Below are positions 36,570 to 48,275 of a stretch of 64,000 bases of DNA, one piece after another. The stretch lies in contig NW_023503409.1 in the NCBI RefSeq assembly GCF_014529535.1, forward strand, positions 9,486,390 to 9,550,389, read 5' to 3'. The first letter of the stretch is position 1, and the number at the start of each line of letters is the position of its first letter. The notes beneath the pieces are model-generated. The model searched no databases and was not told where the DNA came from. It saw only the letters and a program-made list of their open reading frames with translations. This DNA comes from Bradysia coprophila. Taxonomy: Eukaryota > Arthropoda > Insecta > Diptera > Sciaridae. The position numbers were made by a program, and so were the translations under genes.

Positions 36570-38004
36570 CGACTCCGACTCCGATTTCACTATACCCAGC
36601 AAGCGATGTATTTCAATCGCTATGCATCCTAGATTACGCTAGGCCAACCAGGTAAGTGGTTAAGGACAATCACACAAGGAGCTGCCCCTCAATTGACGTA
36701 CAGGCCGACTAACTACAACATTTATGTTCAGAGTACATATTCAAAAGATCCCCTGAGAGATTTACCCATATCTCAGTGTTTTCGATGATGAGTGCTGAAT
36801 TGTAAATGTATAATTAACAATGCGATGTACATATACAAACTGATTCCGAGATTATTCCATCATTAATGGCCTGTTCTACTTCATTCATGTTAAATTCTTC
36901 AGAGTCCGTAATCCGGCTCGATTCCGATATTCAATCGATGGGATTGTCGTTCAGCGTGTGACTGAGATTCGTGATCTAGGTGTTACGTTCACTGAGAATT
37001 TGTCGTTCTGTCGGCATATTGAAGTTGCTGTAGCGAAGGCGTACTCCATGCTCGGTTTCGTTAAGAGGATATGTCGCGACTTCCGTAATGTCGAAGCTCT
37101 CAAGAGCGTTTACTTTGCACACGTCAGGTCACACTTGGAGTATGCGTCGGTCGTTTGGTCGCCGTTCTATCAGAGTCATTCCGACAAGGTTGAATCGGTA
37201 CAAAAGAAGTTCTTGATCTATGCTCTGAGGAGAACTGTCAGAAGAGATCCACAATATCGCCTTTCGCCGTATGTCACCAGGTGCCAGTCTGTCGGTATTG
37301 AGAGTTTGTCGCGGAGACGTATCAACTTGTCAGCTATGTTCGTCTTTGATCTTCTGAGTGGCCGTGTTGATGCTCCTAACTTGCTCGCGAATGTGTCAAG
37401 GAGTTCGTCGGGTAGATCTCTGAGGAATGTCCGTTATCTGGTGCTCGAGCATCATCGGTCAAATTATGGTTTGTTCGAACCCATGAATTATGCCTCGAGG
37501 AGTTTTAACGTGTTCGCGCATCTGTACTCACCGTTGTTGAGTCGTTTGTCCTTCAAGACATTAGTGAGAGCTTTTGGTTTGACTGACGAGGTTTTGAAGA
37601 GAAACGGGTTCTTGTTGCGTGTGACTTGACTGTCTAAATCTTGTCTATTTAATCAACCCAACAACGTACATTATTACAATTTGATTTTGCGTCACTGATA
37701 TGTGAATTCTTTTTTTTTCATTCACATGTTTCGCCATCTGCGCTGTGGACTCCACGTGTTTCACCGTTCCATCCATATGTACGACATCGTAACATAGCAG
37801 AAGGTGTATGGAAGCTCCGACGGGTCGACTGGGCCAACATACTGCCTCCGGTTTCTGCTTCAGCGGCAACATTGAGTTTAGTTTAACATTTTGCCGCCTT
37901 ATGTATTTTGAGTTGATATGACGCGACGTTTTTGTATGTATTCATTGTCGCCAGCCAGTTAGCATATATTGCCGTTGGTTTAGAATATAAAATAAAATAA
38001 AATA
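36570..38004 (+). mobile_element. 5'-truncated LINE inserted in a foldback element
   Basis: The insertion is bounded by the 10-bp direct repeat AAAATTCATC (36560-36569 and 38005-38014) and ends in an AAAAT-rich tail (TAAAATAAAATAAAATAA). The target repeat sequence is itself part of the foldback element, whose other copy reads straight through AAAATTCATC, so this is a clean insertion. A variable-length duplication, 5' truncation and short-repeat tail are typical of target-primed non-LTR retrotransposons. Confidence 0.85.
36844..37629 (+). pseudogene. LINE reverse transcriptase, C-terminal fragment
   Basis: The frame is open from 36844 to the TGA at 37627-37629, about 261 residues. It shows the post-catalytic part of a non-LTR reverse transcriptase: DLGVTFTENLSFCRHIE, then AYSMLGFVKRICRDF, then YFAHVRSHLEYASVVWSPF and VQKKFLIYALRR. 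This order is typical of Jockey/CR1-like elements. The catalytic YADD part, the endonuclease and the first open frame are missing because of 5' truncation, so it cannot move by itself. No internal stop suggests a fairly young insertion. Confidence 0.82.
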
Positions 38005-38530
38005 AAAATTCATCGGCATTTGGAATACTGTTTCCAAAAAATTCCTCGCAAAATTCATTAATTCGTGGCGGAGTTCAAACTTGATGATTCGAGCAAAAGA
38101 CCGTTGAACCAAATTTGGCGTCTTTTATTAATCGTCGGAAAAACATCAGATGCATCTATGATGAAATATGTACACCTATACATTTCAACTTCTATTTCAA
38201 CGTAGATGCAACTAAACCACATAAGACCCTATTTGGCCCAAAAACACATTAAATTACCTGTCAAATGACACCCTACACGACCATGTACGTTTTGTGTACC
38301 TCGAGAAATTTCAGTAAGAACAGTGCAAGTCTTCGGTTGAAAACTTCAGCTGCACATATTTCAGTGTCAATGAATTTTAAACTCGATAAGTCCCTATTCG
38401 GCTCAACAGTACGTGTGATTACCTTTCTCATGACACCCCACAAGACCCTGTACGGCTCGTGTAACTGGAGAAATTTTTGTAAGAAAACTGCAAGTTTTCG
38501 GTTTTTGATCACCTTTCAAAAGAATCTCTC

Positions 38531-40458
38531 TCACGATTTTCTAGCAACATTTTTAGAAAAGCCAAAATTTTAGGGAAATTGGGAAATATTTTTTTTTCTT
38601 CTATATTTTAGCTTCGCAGAAACAAGAACGACAGCGTCAAATTGAAACAGTTTCAGTTTTTGTTTTAACTTTTTAAATATATTTTGCATAGTAATAATAA
38701 TTGTGTGTCCTCTCTCTAATTTCCTAAATTAATATTAAGTATCGACGTGCACATCGTAATGTGCATTTATACACACTTCAGTGGTTTTTTTTTAGTATAT
38801 AAATCAATGAACAAAATTAGTAAAATGTTGAAAATCGTTAAAAGTTTTACCATCTAGAGATTAAGTACAAGGGTCATAAGTACACTTTTTACAGTTAAGA
38901 GAAAAATTAGCACAAAAAAATTAATCTAAAAACGAAAAATCCTTCGCCTAAGATACAATTACGTCTATAGAACCCTGTAGTACACAGACAAAATTTTTTA
39001 GTTTTTTTTTTTCTTTCGTCGTTTTCCATTCCAAAAAACTGAAATTAAACTGCAAACGGAGAGAAAGTTGTGAGCGAGAGGGAAGATTTCGATTTTCATT
39101 TCCATCGAAAATGATGTAAGGTATCTGAAGGTGACACCAATAAATTGGAAGACGCTCAGAATTCTCGGACATCTTTTTCGTCATATGACACTACCACAGG
39201 TTGTATTATTGGGAACTTTAATTTTGAAAATTTGGAAAAATTCCGAAAAGATTGCGGAACGTTTTCAGAATTATTCGGAACTTTTCCGAATTTTCATAAA
39301 TAAAATTCCCAATAATAGGCCCCGCGTCTTCCTACTAAATCGCAAAACTCTGTCTCTGTTTGGAACCAAAAAAACATTTTCAAAGAAAAATTTCGTCCCA
39401 AAATTTGTTTTATCTAAAATCTACTCAACAAACGTTTCCAACCTAAAAACCGAATAATTTCTTTGTTCCTTTCGTCTTACATTCAATTACTTCACTATTT
39501 TGTGTGGTAGGATTGTCCCCCTTCAAATTAGAAGGAAAATCCCATGAAACCCTAATTATATAATTGCGAGAGATTGTACATCCACGACTATGAACAAAGA
39601 ATTTTTTTTGAAAACGATTCAAAGAGATGAGTGAGACGGTTCCGGCCTGAATGGCTGAATTTCACCGCCGTTTTACCGTCATATACTTATCCCATCGCTT
39701 TGTTGTGGAAGTATATGTTTCGTTTTACCGTGTAAAAATAAATGAAATGATTGGGGTAAGCGTACCAATCTTCGGACAGGAATCAGTCCTCCTATACCGA
39801 TTGTTCTTCCATCCATAAACTGTTTTTTATATGAATGAGAGAAGAATAAGTGTCTGAGACTCATTCTTGTCCCAATATCGGTACACTCACCCTACACAAC
39901 TGATGTTCGACAAAAATGGAATAAATAAAAAATGTGTCGGATGATGACAGACGTTACCACTAAAATATTGAACGGTCTCAGTGCCACAAGTGATTAGTGT
40001 TGCGAATCACGCGTCTATTTTATTAATGAATTGTAATCACTTACCGGACACCGTTCATCAAAATAAAATCCAAATTCAAACCAAATTCCACAACTTTTCA
40101 GAAACAACAGGCGTATCGCGATAGATTCATTAAATTTGTTGCTTTTTTTTGAAGTATCGCTTGACGTTGGATACAAAATTTTCTAATTCACCTGTTTTAA
40201 CAAAAGATTCACTATTTTAGTCAAGGATCGTATCTCCTTGTCATTTCTGAAAGGTAAAAATTAAAATGACTTGGCCGCCGGAGTTCTACATTTTACAGAA
40301 AATTTTCTATAAATTTTTATCTGAATTAATGTCCATGTCCAATCTAAAGGTAAAATTTTTCCTTTAATTAAACATTTTTGCTCTACAAAAAATTTCTTTC
40401 CTTTTTGCCTATCTTTTCCTACCTAACCAATGGATTGTGTATATTAACTAAAACAAAA
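38531..40458. other. Non-coding gap, with one small hairpin element
   Basis: Between the foldback element and the 3' end of the transporter gene I see no coding region. At 39199-39319 a MITE-like unit has the arms TATTATTGGGAACTTTAATT and, inverted, AAAATTCCCAATAATA. The open frames at 39131-39457 and 39679-39864 resemble nothing known. Confidence 0.45.
39199..39319. mobile_element. Small hairpin MITE
   Basis: The arms TATTATTGGGAA...AAAATTTGGAAAAATTCCG and CGGAACTTTTCCGAATTTTC...TTCCCAATAATA pair along most of the 121 bp. No target duplication could be fixed. Confidence 0.5.
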
Positions 40459-43400
40459 TCACTTTTCATTATCACTGCTAAAATTTTCATCGTCGATACT
40501 ATCGTCGCTCTCTTCGTCCCGATCTTCCAGAATGCCGGTGATGAAGACAAATACTCCAGATAGTGATATGAAAAATCCGCCAGCATAGAAAGCATAGTCC
40601 CATCTGAAAAACAAAATATTTCCATTATTGACAAAGAGTAAGGAAAAGACCACTTAGATTAGAAGGCAGGTAATACTAAGGCGTTACAGACGGCAAGCAT
40701 ATCTCCAGTATTATTATCGGGTCTATTACTTCCATCAATCAAAGTATTTTTAATCGGTTGATTTCAAATCTTGTACTTCAATTTTTTTAACATGTATTTT
40801 CCCATATAAAGGACCACATTACCCAGAGCTTGTCATTATTTTTGTCGTCGTTATCGATAACAGATGAATACCAGTATGTTCTTCTATTGAAATGAAACAC
40901 AAACCAACATCAACAACGCCACAATCTGTACTTACATTCCACTTAATTCAAAACATAGGCCGGCTATTGGTGGACCCACCAAGTTTCCAACACCTTGTAC
41001 CAACAGAACCAGTCCATAGGCGCACGTAAAATCATCTAAATTGACCAATCGGACCAGAATGATCGGCGTAAACGAAAATGAGCTCGCAAACGTGATACCG
41101 AATAAAATTGCCAGCGCGATCATGAGAATAGAATTCTCTACGAACACTGGCATCAGGCCGACGGAAACTCCACACACTGCAATCGGAATGGAGGAAAAAT
41201 GAGGAATTTGTTGACATGAGGAAACGAGTTAAAGTAACAAGCAAGCACAACAAACAAATGTTCAGAGGGTGCTTGAATGTAACTACGTTCTGATTGTGCA
41301 TGACATCGGCACAAATGTCCATACTCACCGACTAAACACACGGCGTATGTTTTTGGAATGTTTAACCACGGTTGATCGCCGGTCCAGCCGAGGAAAATCA
41401 TGCCAATGGTATTGAACACACCAATCACCGATATAAGATTAGCCGCATCCTCCTCCGTGTAGCCATACTTCAGCATATATTCCGGCAGATAAAAGTATGG
41501 AACGATGAACCTGTTTGTTGATCAGACGATATTTTATAGCAACACTTTACCATTCCACTAAAGAATGCCTCGGATCAATTGAAGTAACTTACCAAGTAAA
41601 CAGCAGCAAGGTTGAAACGCTAAAGTATGCAAATTTCGGATCCAAAAACAGAGAAAAATCGAAAATGGATTTTACGATGTCGACGAAACTGTCGTACCAT
41701 TTCTGAAAAGTTAGACAAAGGAAAATGTTCACTCATCCATCAGTCAACAACGCTGCTGTTCATATATACGGTTCATACCTCTTCCGCTTCACAAGCTAAT
41801 GTTGTCATTGAATTCCGATAAATGTTCGGACAAGACGACGCTCTCAGCCTGTACCGATGTGTGTTGAGCATAGCTCCTCGGTAATGAATCGAATTCCGAT
41901 GGATTCGCATGTTTCGGAAATAGTTGGAATAGCGTAGATGGGTGTTCCGTTTCAAATCTCCATTCTGCAACGGATGGGCACGTTTATTGGCTTTGTAATG
42001 GTCTCTTTTCGATGGAATTGGTATGGTGATGTCATGCAGTTGCTGCGACTGGGTAGTCGATTTTTCCGTCGGTTTTTCGTATAAAATGTCCAAAGAATTG
42101 CCACGAAAACTGTTACGCATGTCATCGGTTTTGTGGACGGGTGATTCTAACTGCAGCGACAACCGGCTGGTATTGATGTTACTATTGAGATGATCAAATT
42201 CGTGATCGCCAGGCTCAGACATGTTCAGACTCAATCGATCAGCAAAATGTCCATTTTCATTGAATGAAATCTTCTCCGAAGCGTTCAGTGTTTCGGTGCT
42301 GGCCAGATTGCGTTTCGTTGAATTGACCTGTGGAATTGGTATTGCAACGGCCAACATGTCATTCCGCGACGTTATCAATTCCTCCGGTTTTTTCCGAAGT
42401 GATCGACGGCTGCCGTACTGTGGAGCACCGCTGGCATCGAAATCGGGAGCTCCCAAGTAGGTAGGAAGAAGTAGCTCACTTCGATACTTTTTCGTCAAAT
42501 GCTCATCGGGGTCTGTGTGATATAGAAGACATGATGCAATTAGTAAATTATGTGCCTTTGGAACAGGCTGTGCATTGGCAAAATAAGGTACAAGAAGCCG
42601 AAATTGTTCTTTTATGAAAATAAATCGGAAATGAGAACTTACCCGGAATTTGTTGATTGGCTTCGGTGTTGTAATTAGTAACCAGTGTGTCTAGCACCGT
42701 CTCTTTGGCAGTGCCAGAGTCCAACATTTTCTTTATTTCATCCAAACAAACGCTGGAATTCGAGAATGTTTGCATACTCTGTGATCGGCTATCCAAACGA
42801 TTCGATTCAATCATCCAATCCGGATCACGCATCAGTGAACCACAAACACAAATATTGAACAGCGTCCCAGCTAATATTAAACACGCTCCACGCCATCCAA
42901 GTGTTTCGATTAGCCATTGAGTAAACGGGGCATACAGGAACGTTCCAATACCAGTTCCGGATGCGCCGATTCCAGTCGCAAACGTTCGTTTCTTATCAAA
43001 CCAAAAGGCAATCGAAACAACGGCCGTAACATATCCAATACCAAGCCCAAGGCCACCAATAAAACCGAACGTCCAGTAAAGCATTTCAATCGATGTGCTG
43101 ATTGAGGCCAGTACGAATCCAATACCGGATAAAACGCCGCCAATGATTGTCATCTTTCGGCATCCATACTTATCGACCAAATTCGACATTATCGGTCCGG
43201 ACAGCAGAGGCACTGCCAAAAATATCGATCCAATCCACGATGTCTTCGACGAAGATTCACCGAAATAAATCAAAAATTCGGTGTACAACAGGCCGAACGA
43301 AAATGAAATTCCATCCGCTATCAATGACACTATAACGGATGCGAAGACGACCACCCAACCGTATCCACCATCCGGGATTTTCGGTGGCGGTTTGTTTTTA

Positions 43401-43645
43401 TGTTGCACAGACGACATAATCGAGTCAACATCGGTGTCAGTTGAAGTGATTCGACGGCGCCGTTGCTTGTGTGTTCCGGAAACACTACCAATGCTACTGT
43501 CACCATCGGACAGATCGCAAAAGGTGACCTCATTGGGACAGAGGAGATTGTTTTTGATTGTCATTTTGTCGTTGTTATTGTTGTTGTGGTACGTCACATT
43601 AACGGGAGGGTCATCATCATCGTTCCTTTTGTCACTGACTTCCAT
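40459..43645 (-). CDS. Monocarboxylate transporter (SLC16 family)
   Basis: Six coding exons, high to low: 42643-43645, 41779-42512, 41593-41702, 41329-41510, 40936-41176 and 40459-40603. All phases match, giving 804 residues. The cytosolic N-terminus (1-91) is acidic then basic. The SLC16 signature DGGYGW is at 92-97, and six membrane segments follow to about residue 290 (PLLSGPIMSNLVDKYGCRK, GASGTGIGTFLYAPFTQWLI). Residues about 291-590 form an unusually long cytosolic loop ending RLRASSCPNIYRNSMTTLA. Six more membrane segments follow (FIVPYFYLPEYMLKYGY, IGMIFLGWTGDQP, GLVLLVQGVGNLVGPPIAGL) and an acidic tail. The family co-transports lactate, pyruvate or related compounds with protons across the plasma membrane; the substrate here is not known. 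The start is the first ATG. Upstream non-coding exons are likely but not placed. Confidence 0.92.
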
Positions 43646-45405
43646 CTTCAATTTGTTAAATTTCCTTTTTACTTTGTCTTGTCGATTCTATTACGTTGAA
43701 CGTTTCAGTTTACAGTGTTCCAACGAGACGCCAAAATCAGTATGATATACGATCGGCACCCACTCCTCCAATTGACCTACTTATCACCCGGAAGATCTTC
43801 CGGTTTCTGGCTGTTACAATACCGATGACCACTTTGCTGTATAGTATTTGCCATAAATGTATGCACTCAGTGTAAATACGGCTTTCGTATTTTCCGATAA
43901 CAATATTTTCGCTAGGCCAATGATCATGGACGGAAATTGAAATTAGCGCCAATCCACACACACAAAAAAAAACTCTCGAACTTTTCTTCCTAATTTACTT
44001 TTCTCAAACACGTATGCACATCATCATCATCATCATATCCGCATTATAATTTAAGAAAACCAAACCAAAACAACCACACGAAATTTTATTTATTTTAGGT
44101 GCGGCGGATATCCTAGATGCTTTTTCTCTCCGTGTATGATTTTGAATTGAATTTTATAATTTCTGTTGAATCAAACGAAAACAAAAAAATATTTTTTTTA
44201 ATCAAAAAATCATTTCGCTAAGTTTCCGCTCAATTAAAACTCAATTCCTTCTGATTGTAGAGACGATCAATCTGAACAATGTCCTTCAATCGGCGCTGAT
44301 GTTCTTGTTGTTGTTGTTGTTGTGGTTGTTCTTGCTGCTGTTCTTGGCTTACAATAACACACAAACCGAGCGATCCAGTTTGTATTGGTTTACGTTGTGC
44401 ATTAGCCAAGAAAATCGATTTAAAAATACTTCTGATGTGACCTCCCGTTAATTCACCACAATTATTACGACTATTTTCAGACCATACGTCAGATCTTAGT
44501 CGCGGATCTCTAGCCGTATACCGTAGACAAAGTTTTACAAATTCATAAATACAATTGTTCCTGATTGTATGCATTAATGACCGGCGCTTTAGTGCTCGCG
44601 GCGTCACCAAGCTTTTTGTTTTATTTTCGGTAATGCACCACCTTATATCGCTATTGGTTGTTTTTTTGGTTGTACTACTTATTTCCGACAGACAATTCAC
44701 TGTTTAACTAGCTTGGATGTTCCAAAAAAAATCTTTCGCAATCTCTTTCCTCTTCTTCTGCTTCGTCAGTCCTTCTTCACTATGGATTCATGAAAACAAA
44801 ATAAAAATCACTTTCCGCCTAATAAGGCATGTCAGAATCCTCCGTCAAAGCACATTTTGAATGGAGTTCGTATTGCGCTGTCTCTATGAATTGTCTCTTA
44901 TTCACTTCAATTTCGATTTTAAAGTTAAATGTTCCGCAAATGGTTGTTTCGCCGTGTTTTTTGTTGCTTAATTATTAAACCGGCGATAGCACATTTGTTA
45001 CGTAAAACTATTACGATATCAGCGAAACTGAAAATTATTACTGGAAAACGTTCAGTGAAGCTGATAGGCTGTCTTCTGCACTATGTGTATTGCTTTTGTT
45101 TTGTTTCGTTGCTCCGATGAATGAAAACTGAAATGAAATGTAAATAAAAACAAAATTACAAATTTGCAGTGAAAATGGGTTCATTTAAAAATAAAATTCA
45201 TTAACATCAGGAAATGGATGCCATTGCCATTCACTTTGATAGATACGTTGATGTGTTGCGTATTTATATAATAGAACAAGAGTGATGCACCTGACTTTGA
45301 TTCTAAATACTTAAGCCGTAATAATAAGTTATAGGGACACGGCAAAGTAGTGTTCACTGGATTGAATTGAAAAAAATCGGTTTTACTGGTTCGGAACCGG
45401 TATAT
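43646..45405. other. Upstream region of the transporter gene
   Basis: Probably holds 5' untranslated exons and the promoter of the transporter (minus strand). It contains a CAT trinucleotide run (44019-44036) and a CAA/CAG-rich stretch near 44300-44350 which, read on the minus strand, would encode a polyglutamine tract in a 156-codon frame (44230-44700) lacking an ATG at its head. I do not believe that frame is a gene. Confidence 0.4.
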
Positions 45406-46985
45406 GCTCACGGTGGGGTTGAACAAAATTTAAATTAAGTCGCGAAACCACCTCTGATTTTTTTCATATTCTTATTGAAAGACTCGAGTACTATAGGGAA
45501 CCACATTCAGTTCGCGGATCTATCCAGCCGTTTCGGAGAACCGGCACTCATGGCCGTGCGGAACCGACGAGTCAATTTGAATACAGATTGTTATCGCAAT
45601 GTATATAGGGCTAATTCTAAGCTAATTTGTGTTGAAATGGCTTCCCTCGACAATGTGACCACGTAGCTGCATGCTACAGCCAGCTAAAGTCGAAATTTCG
45701 ACATTTTTAAATCGTGATATGTCCAAGATAAATAGAGTTTGAAACTTTTTGAATGGCGATATTGGTAGATGATTCCATGCTCTATTAAACGCCGAGAAAG
45801 GATTTAAAAAAAAATTGTCTGAATTGTACAATATTTGAAAAATGGTATTTTCACCATCCTCGGCGATACTTCGACTCATCTGTAATACACAGATTGACCC
45901 TGTCTGCAACAAAACAATATTGCCTGATCAGCCTGCAGTCTAAGCTTTACAACGATACCAAACTTGCCATACCAACCTCACAACAAGTATCTGTTACGAC
46001 ATTTTGTTTGTAGCAAGGTCACTCTACGACAAACTTTTCAATTTATTATCTATCTTCAACTGCCCGTTCCTTTAGGGATGAATGGAATTGTTATCTATTT
46101 TTCATAAATAAGTGGTTTAAGTTATTTGAACCATTTCTTACAATGATTACGTGTATCTGGAGTCGATTAAAGCTGATTTCAACATATTTTTGGGGTAAAT
46201 TTCCTCTAACGGCTAACGAACAGCTTTAATCGACTCCAGATATACGTAATTATCGTAAAAAATGCTTTAAATAACTTAAACCACTTATTTATGAGGAATG
46301 GATAACAATTTAATTCATCCTAAAGGAACGGGCACTTGAAGATAGATGATAAATCGAAAATTTTGGCGTATAGTGACCTTGCTACAAACAAAATGTCGTA
46401 ACAGATACTTGTTGTGAGACTGGTATGGCAAGTATGGTATCGTTGTAAAGCTTAGACTGCAGGCTGTTCAGGCAATATTGTTTTGTGGCAAAAAGTGTAT
46501 ACCTGTGTATTACAGATGAGTCCAAGTTTTGCCGAGGATGGTGAAAATACCATTTTTCAAATATTGTACAATTCAGACAAATTTTTTTAAAATCCTTTCT
46601 CGGGCGTTTAATAGAGCATGGAATCATCTACCAATATCGCCATTCAAAAAGTTTCAAACTCTATTTATCTTGGACATATCACGATTTAAAAATGTCGAAA
46701 TTTCGACTTATGCTGGCTGTAGCTACGTGGTCACATTGTCGAGGGAAGCCATTTCAACACAAATTAGCTTAGAATTAGTCCCTCTATCCGTTGCGATAAC
46801 AATCTGTATTCAAATTGACTCGTCGGTTCCGCACGGCCATGAGTGCCGGTTCTCCGAAACGGCTGGATAGATCCGCGAACAGAATGTGGTTCCCAATAGT
46901 ACTCGAGTCCCTCAATAAGAATATGAAAAAAAATCAGAGATGGTGTCGCGACTTTATTTAAATTTTGTTCAACCACACCGTGTGC
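45406..46985. mobile_element. 1.58-kb near-perfect palindrome (foldback element)
   Basis: The arms 45406-46175 and 46221-46985 are inverted copies separated by a 45-bp loop. Matched landmarks: GGTTGAACAAAATTTAAAT at the left end against its complement near 46965; CTCGAGTACTAT against the complement near 46905; AAAGCTTAGACTGCAGGC; and GTGGTTTAAGTTATTTGAA against TAAATAACTTAAACCAC. Differences are scattered single bases and small gaps. Each arm holds a frame with NRAWNHLPISPFKKFQTLF and LDISRFKNVEIST, which I do not recognise. No clear target duplication. Confidence 0.8.
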
Positions 46986-47782
46986 TTGTATCAATACAAA
47001 AAAAAACCTGAACAAACATCTCCTTTGTAATAGACTTTAATCAAGAAGACTAGTAAGAACATTTAGCAGAGGAGTCGAGTCGATTTCCCACATTTAATTA
47101 GAAATTACATTTTTGGATCTATGAAAGAAACAAGTAAGATTGAACCTACATTCGGCACACCTGGTATGTCGCTTGGCATCATTAATATCTCGTCATCATA
47201 GGTTAACTCCGTCAGAGATGAATATCACCGTTGAATTGGTTCTTACTTTGCCACGTAGTTTCTTACGTAGAATCGAGCCAACAAAATTACAATTCATGAA
47301 TAACAACTAATTGAAGTCAACAAAACCAATTGCATAACAAAGACTATTAACATTAACAGAGAAAATTGTGATTATTGTGCAGGATGACGAAATAGTCTTG
47401 TTTGATTTTTGTTCCAAACTCGTCGTTGTCTCGTTCTGGGAACTCTCACATAAAAACGTAACCAATTGAGAGTTGACAAATCCCAACTTTGAACTTGAAT
47501 TTCTCAGCGGTTTTGGAACTATGTTACATGGAACCACTTTTATGTTAAAGATTTAACTATCGATTAATTAATTGGCTTTAATTTTATTAATTATTGGCGA
47601 TTTCGTCTAACAAAGTTAATTAATTAATAAAAATTCAGAGTTAACCTACGTGAACTGTGCGTTGTCCGATTTCATAAAAATTTAATGAATCGTGAATTGT
47701 CCCATATACCAACGTCATAGGACAACTCGCGGTTTATTGGATGGTTAGTTGACCGATCATTTTTTCTTCATCAAATGTCTTC

Positions 47783-48258
47783 CACAGCGCGAGGCTATTT
47801 ATACTAAATCGAGCCAAAAAGCAAACAAACAGAGCAAACAGCTCTTCCCTTATCCAACTTGATCACGTGAAGTGAAAAACAGTGAAGCAGAGACGCTGTT
47901 TCGACCTCGGGATTCAGTGGAGGTCAGCGAATAGCGTGATCTAGCCATCATCAGTTGTTCCCACTGATCCAGAATCGTTTGATACCCTTGTTACAGAGCA
48001 TGCGGCATTTTTTACGTTGCGATTTGGCAACGGACTATAAACAACACTAAGGCTTACCCACAGCGCGAGGCTATTAGTTTAACAAGCGAGAGCATAATCA
48101 TTCAACAAACAAAGCAATTGCTTTTCCCTTTCCCATGGTTCATGTTTAGTGAATTTACTAAAAGAAGAGACTCTGTTTCGACCTCCGAGTGTGATGGCGG
48201 TCTTAGAATAGTACATAAAACTATTCATCATCAGTTGTTTCCATCACACTCGTTCACA
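47783..48258. repeat. Tandem 276-bp repeat with a conserved stem
   Basis: Unit A starts at 47783 and unit B at 48059, both with CACAGCGCGAGGCTATT. Shared blocks follow in the same order: a CAAACAAA stretch, a CTTTTCCCTT-like stretch, CTGTTTCGACCTC, then CATCATCAGTTGTT. In A, GGATTCAGTGG (47910-47920) pairs with CCACTGATCC (47961-47970); in B, CGAGTGTGATGG (48186-48197) pairs perfectly with CCATCACACTCG (48241-48252). The stem sequence differs between units but pairing is kept. What follows the stem in A (47972-48018, GAATCGTTTGATACCCTTGT) recurs at 51074-51120. Confidence 0.68.
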
Positions 48259-48275
48259 AGACAGCAGTAAAGCTT

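Larger units (their letters stand above)
36292..38530. mobile_element. Foldback-family element split by a LINE
   Basis: The left arm begins GAGGGATTCTTTTGAAAAAC at 36292. The right arm, in reverse, runs from about 38150 to AAAAGAATCTCTC at 38530, with two inverted repeat units (near 38270 and 38440). Part of the right end, between GATCACCTTTC and AAAAGAATC, is deleted relative to 20224-21161. A LINE (36570-38004) is inserted within it. Confidence 0.7.

Noticed and set aside
43646..43651. Start of the transporter two codons upstream
   Set aside because: The codon there is TTG; the first ATG is at 43643-43645.
44230..44700. 156-codon minus-strand frame with a polyglutamine run
   Set aside because: Begins with GTG rather than ATG, and the Gln run is a CAA/CAG microsatellite; probably upstream untranslated sequence of the transporter gene.
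47890..48240. CTGATGA and GAAAC boxes on the minus strand of both tandem units, as in a hammerhead ribozyme
   Set aside because: The covarying stem encloses CTGATGA rather than forming stem II between the boxes, the bases next to the boxes do not pair, and stem I is not formed in either unit.
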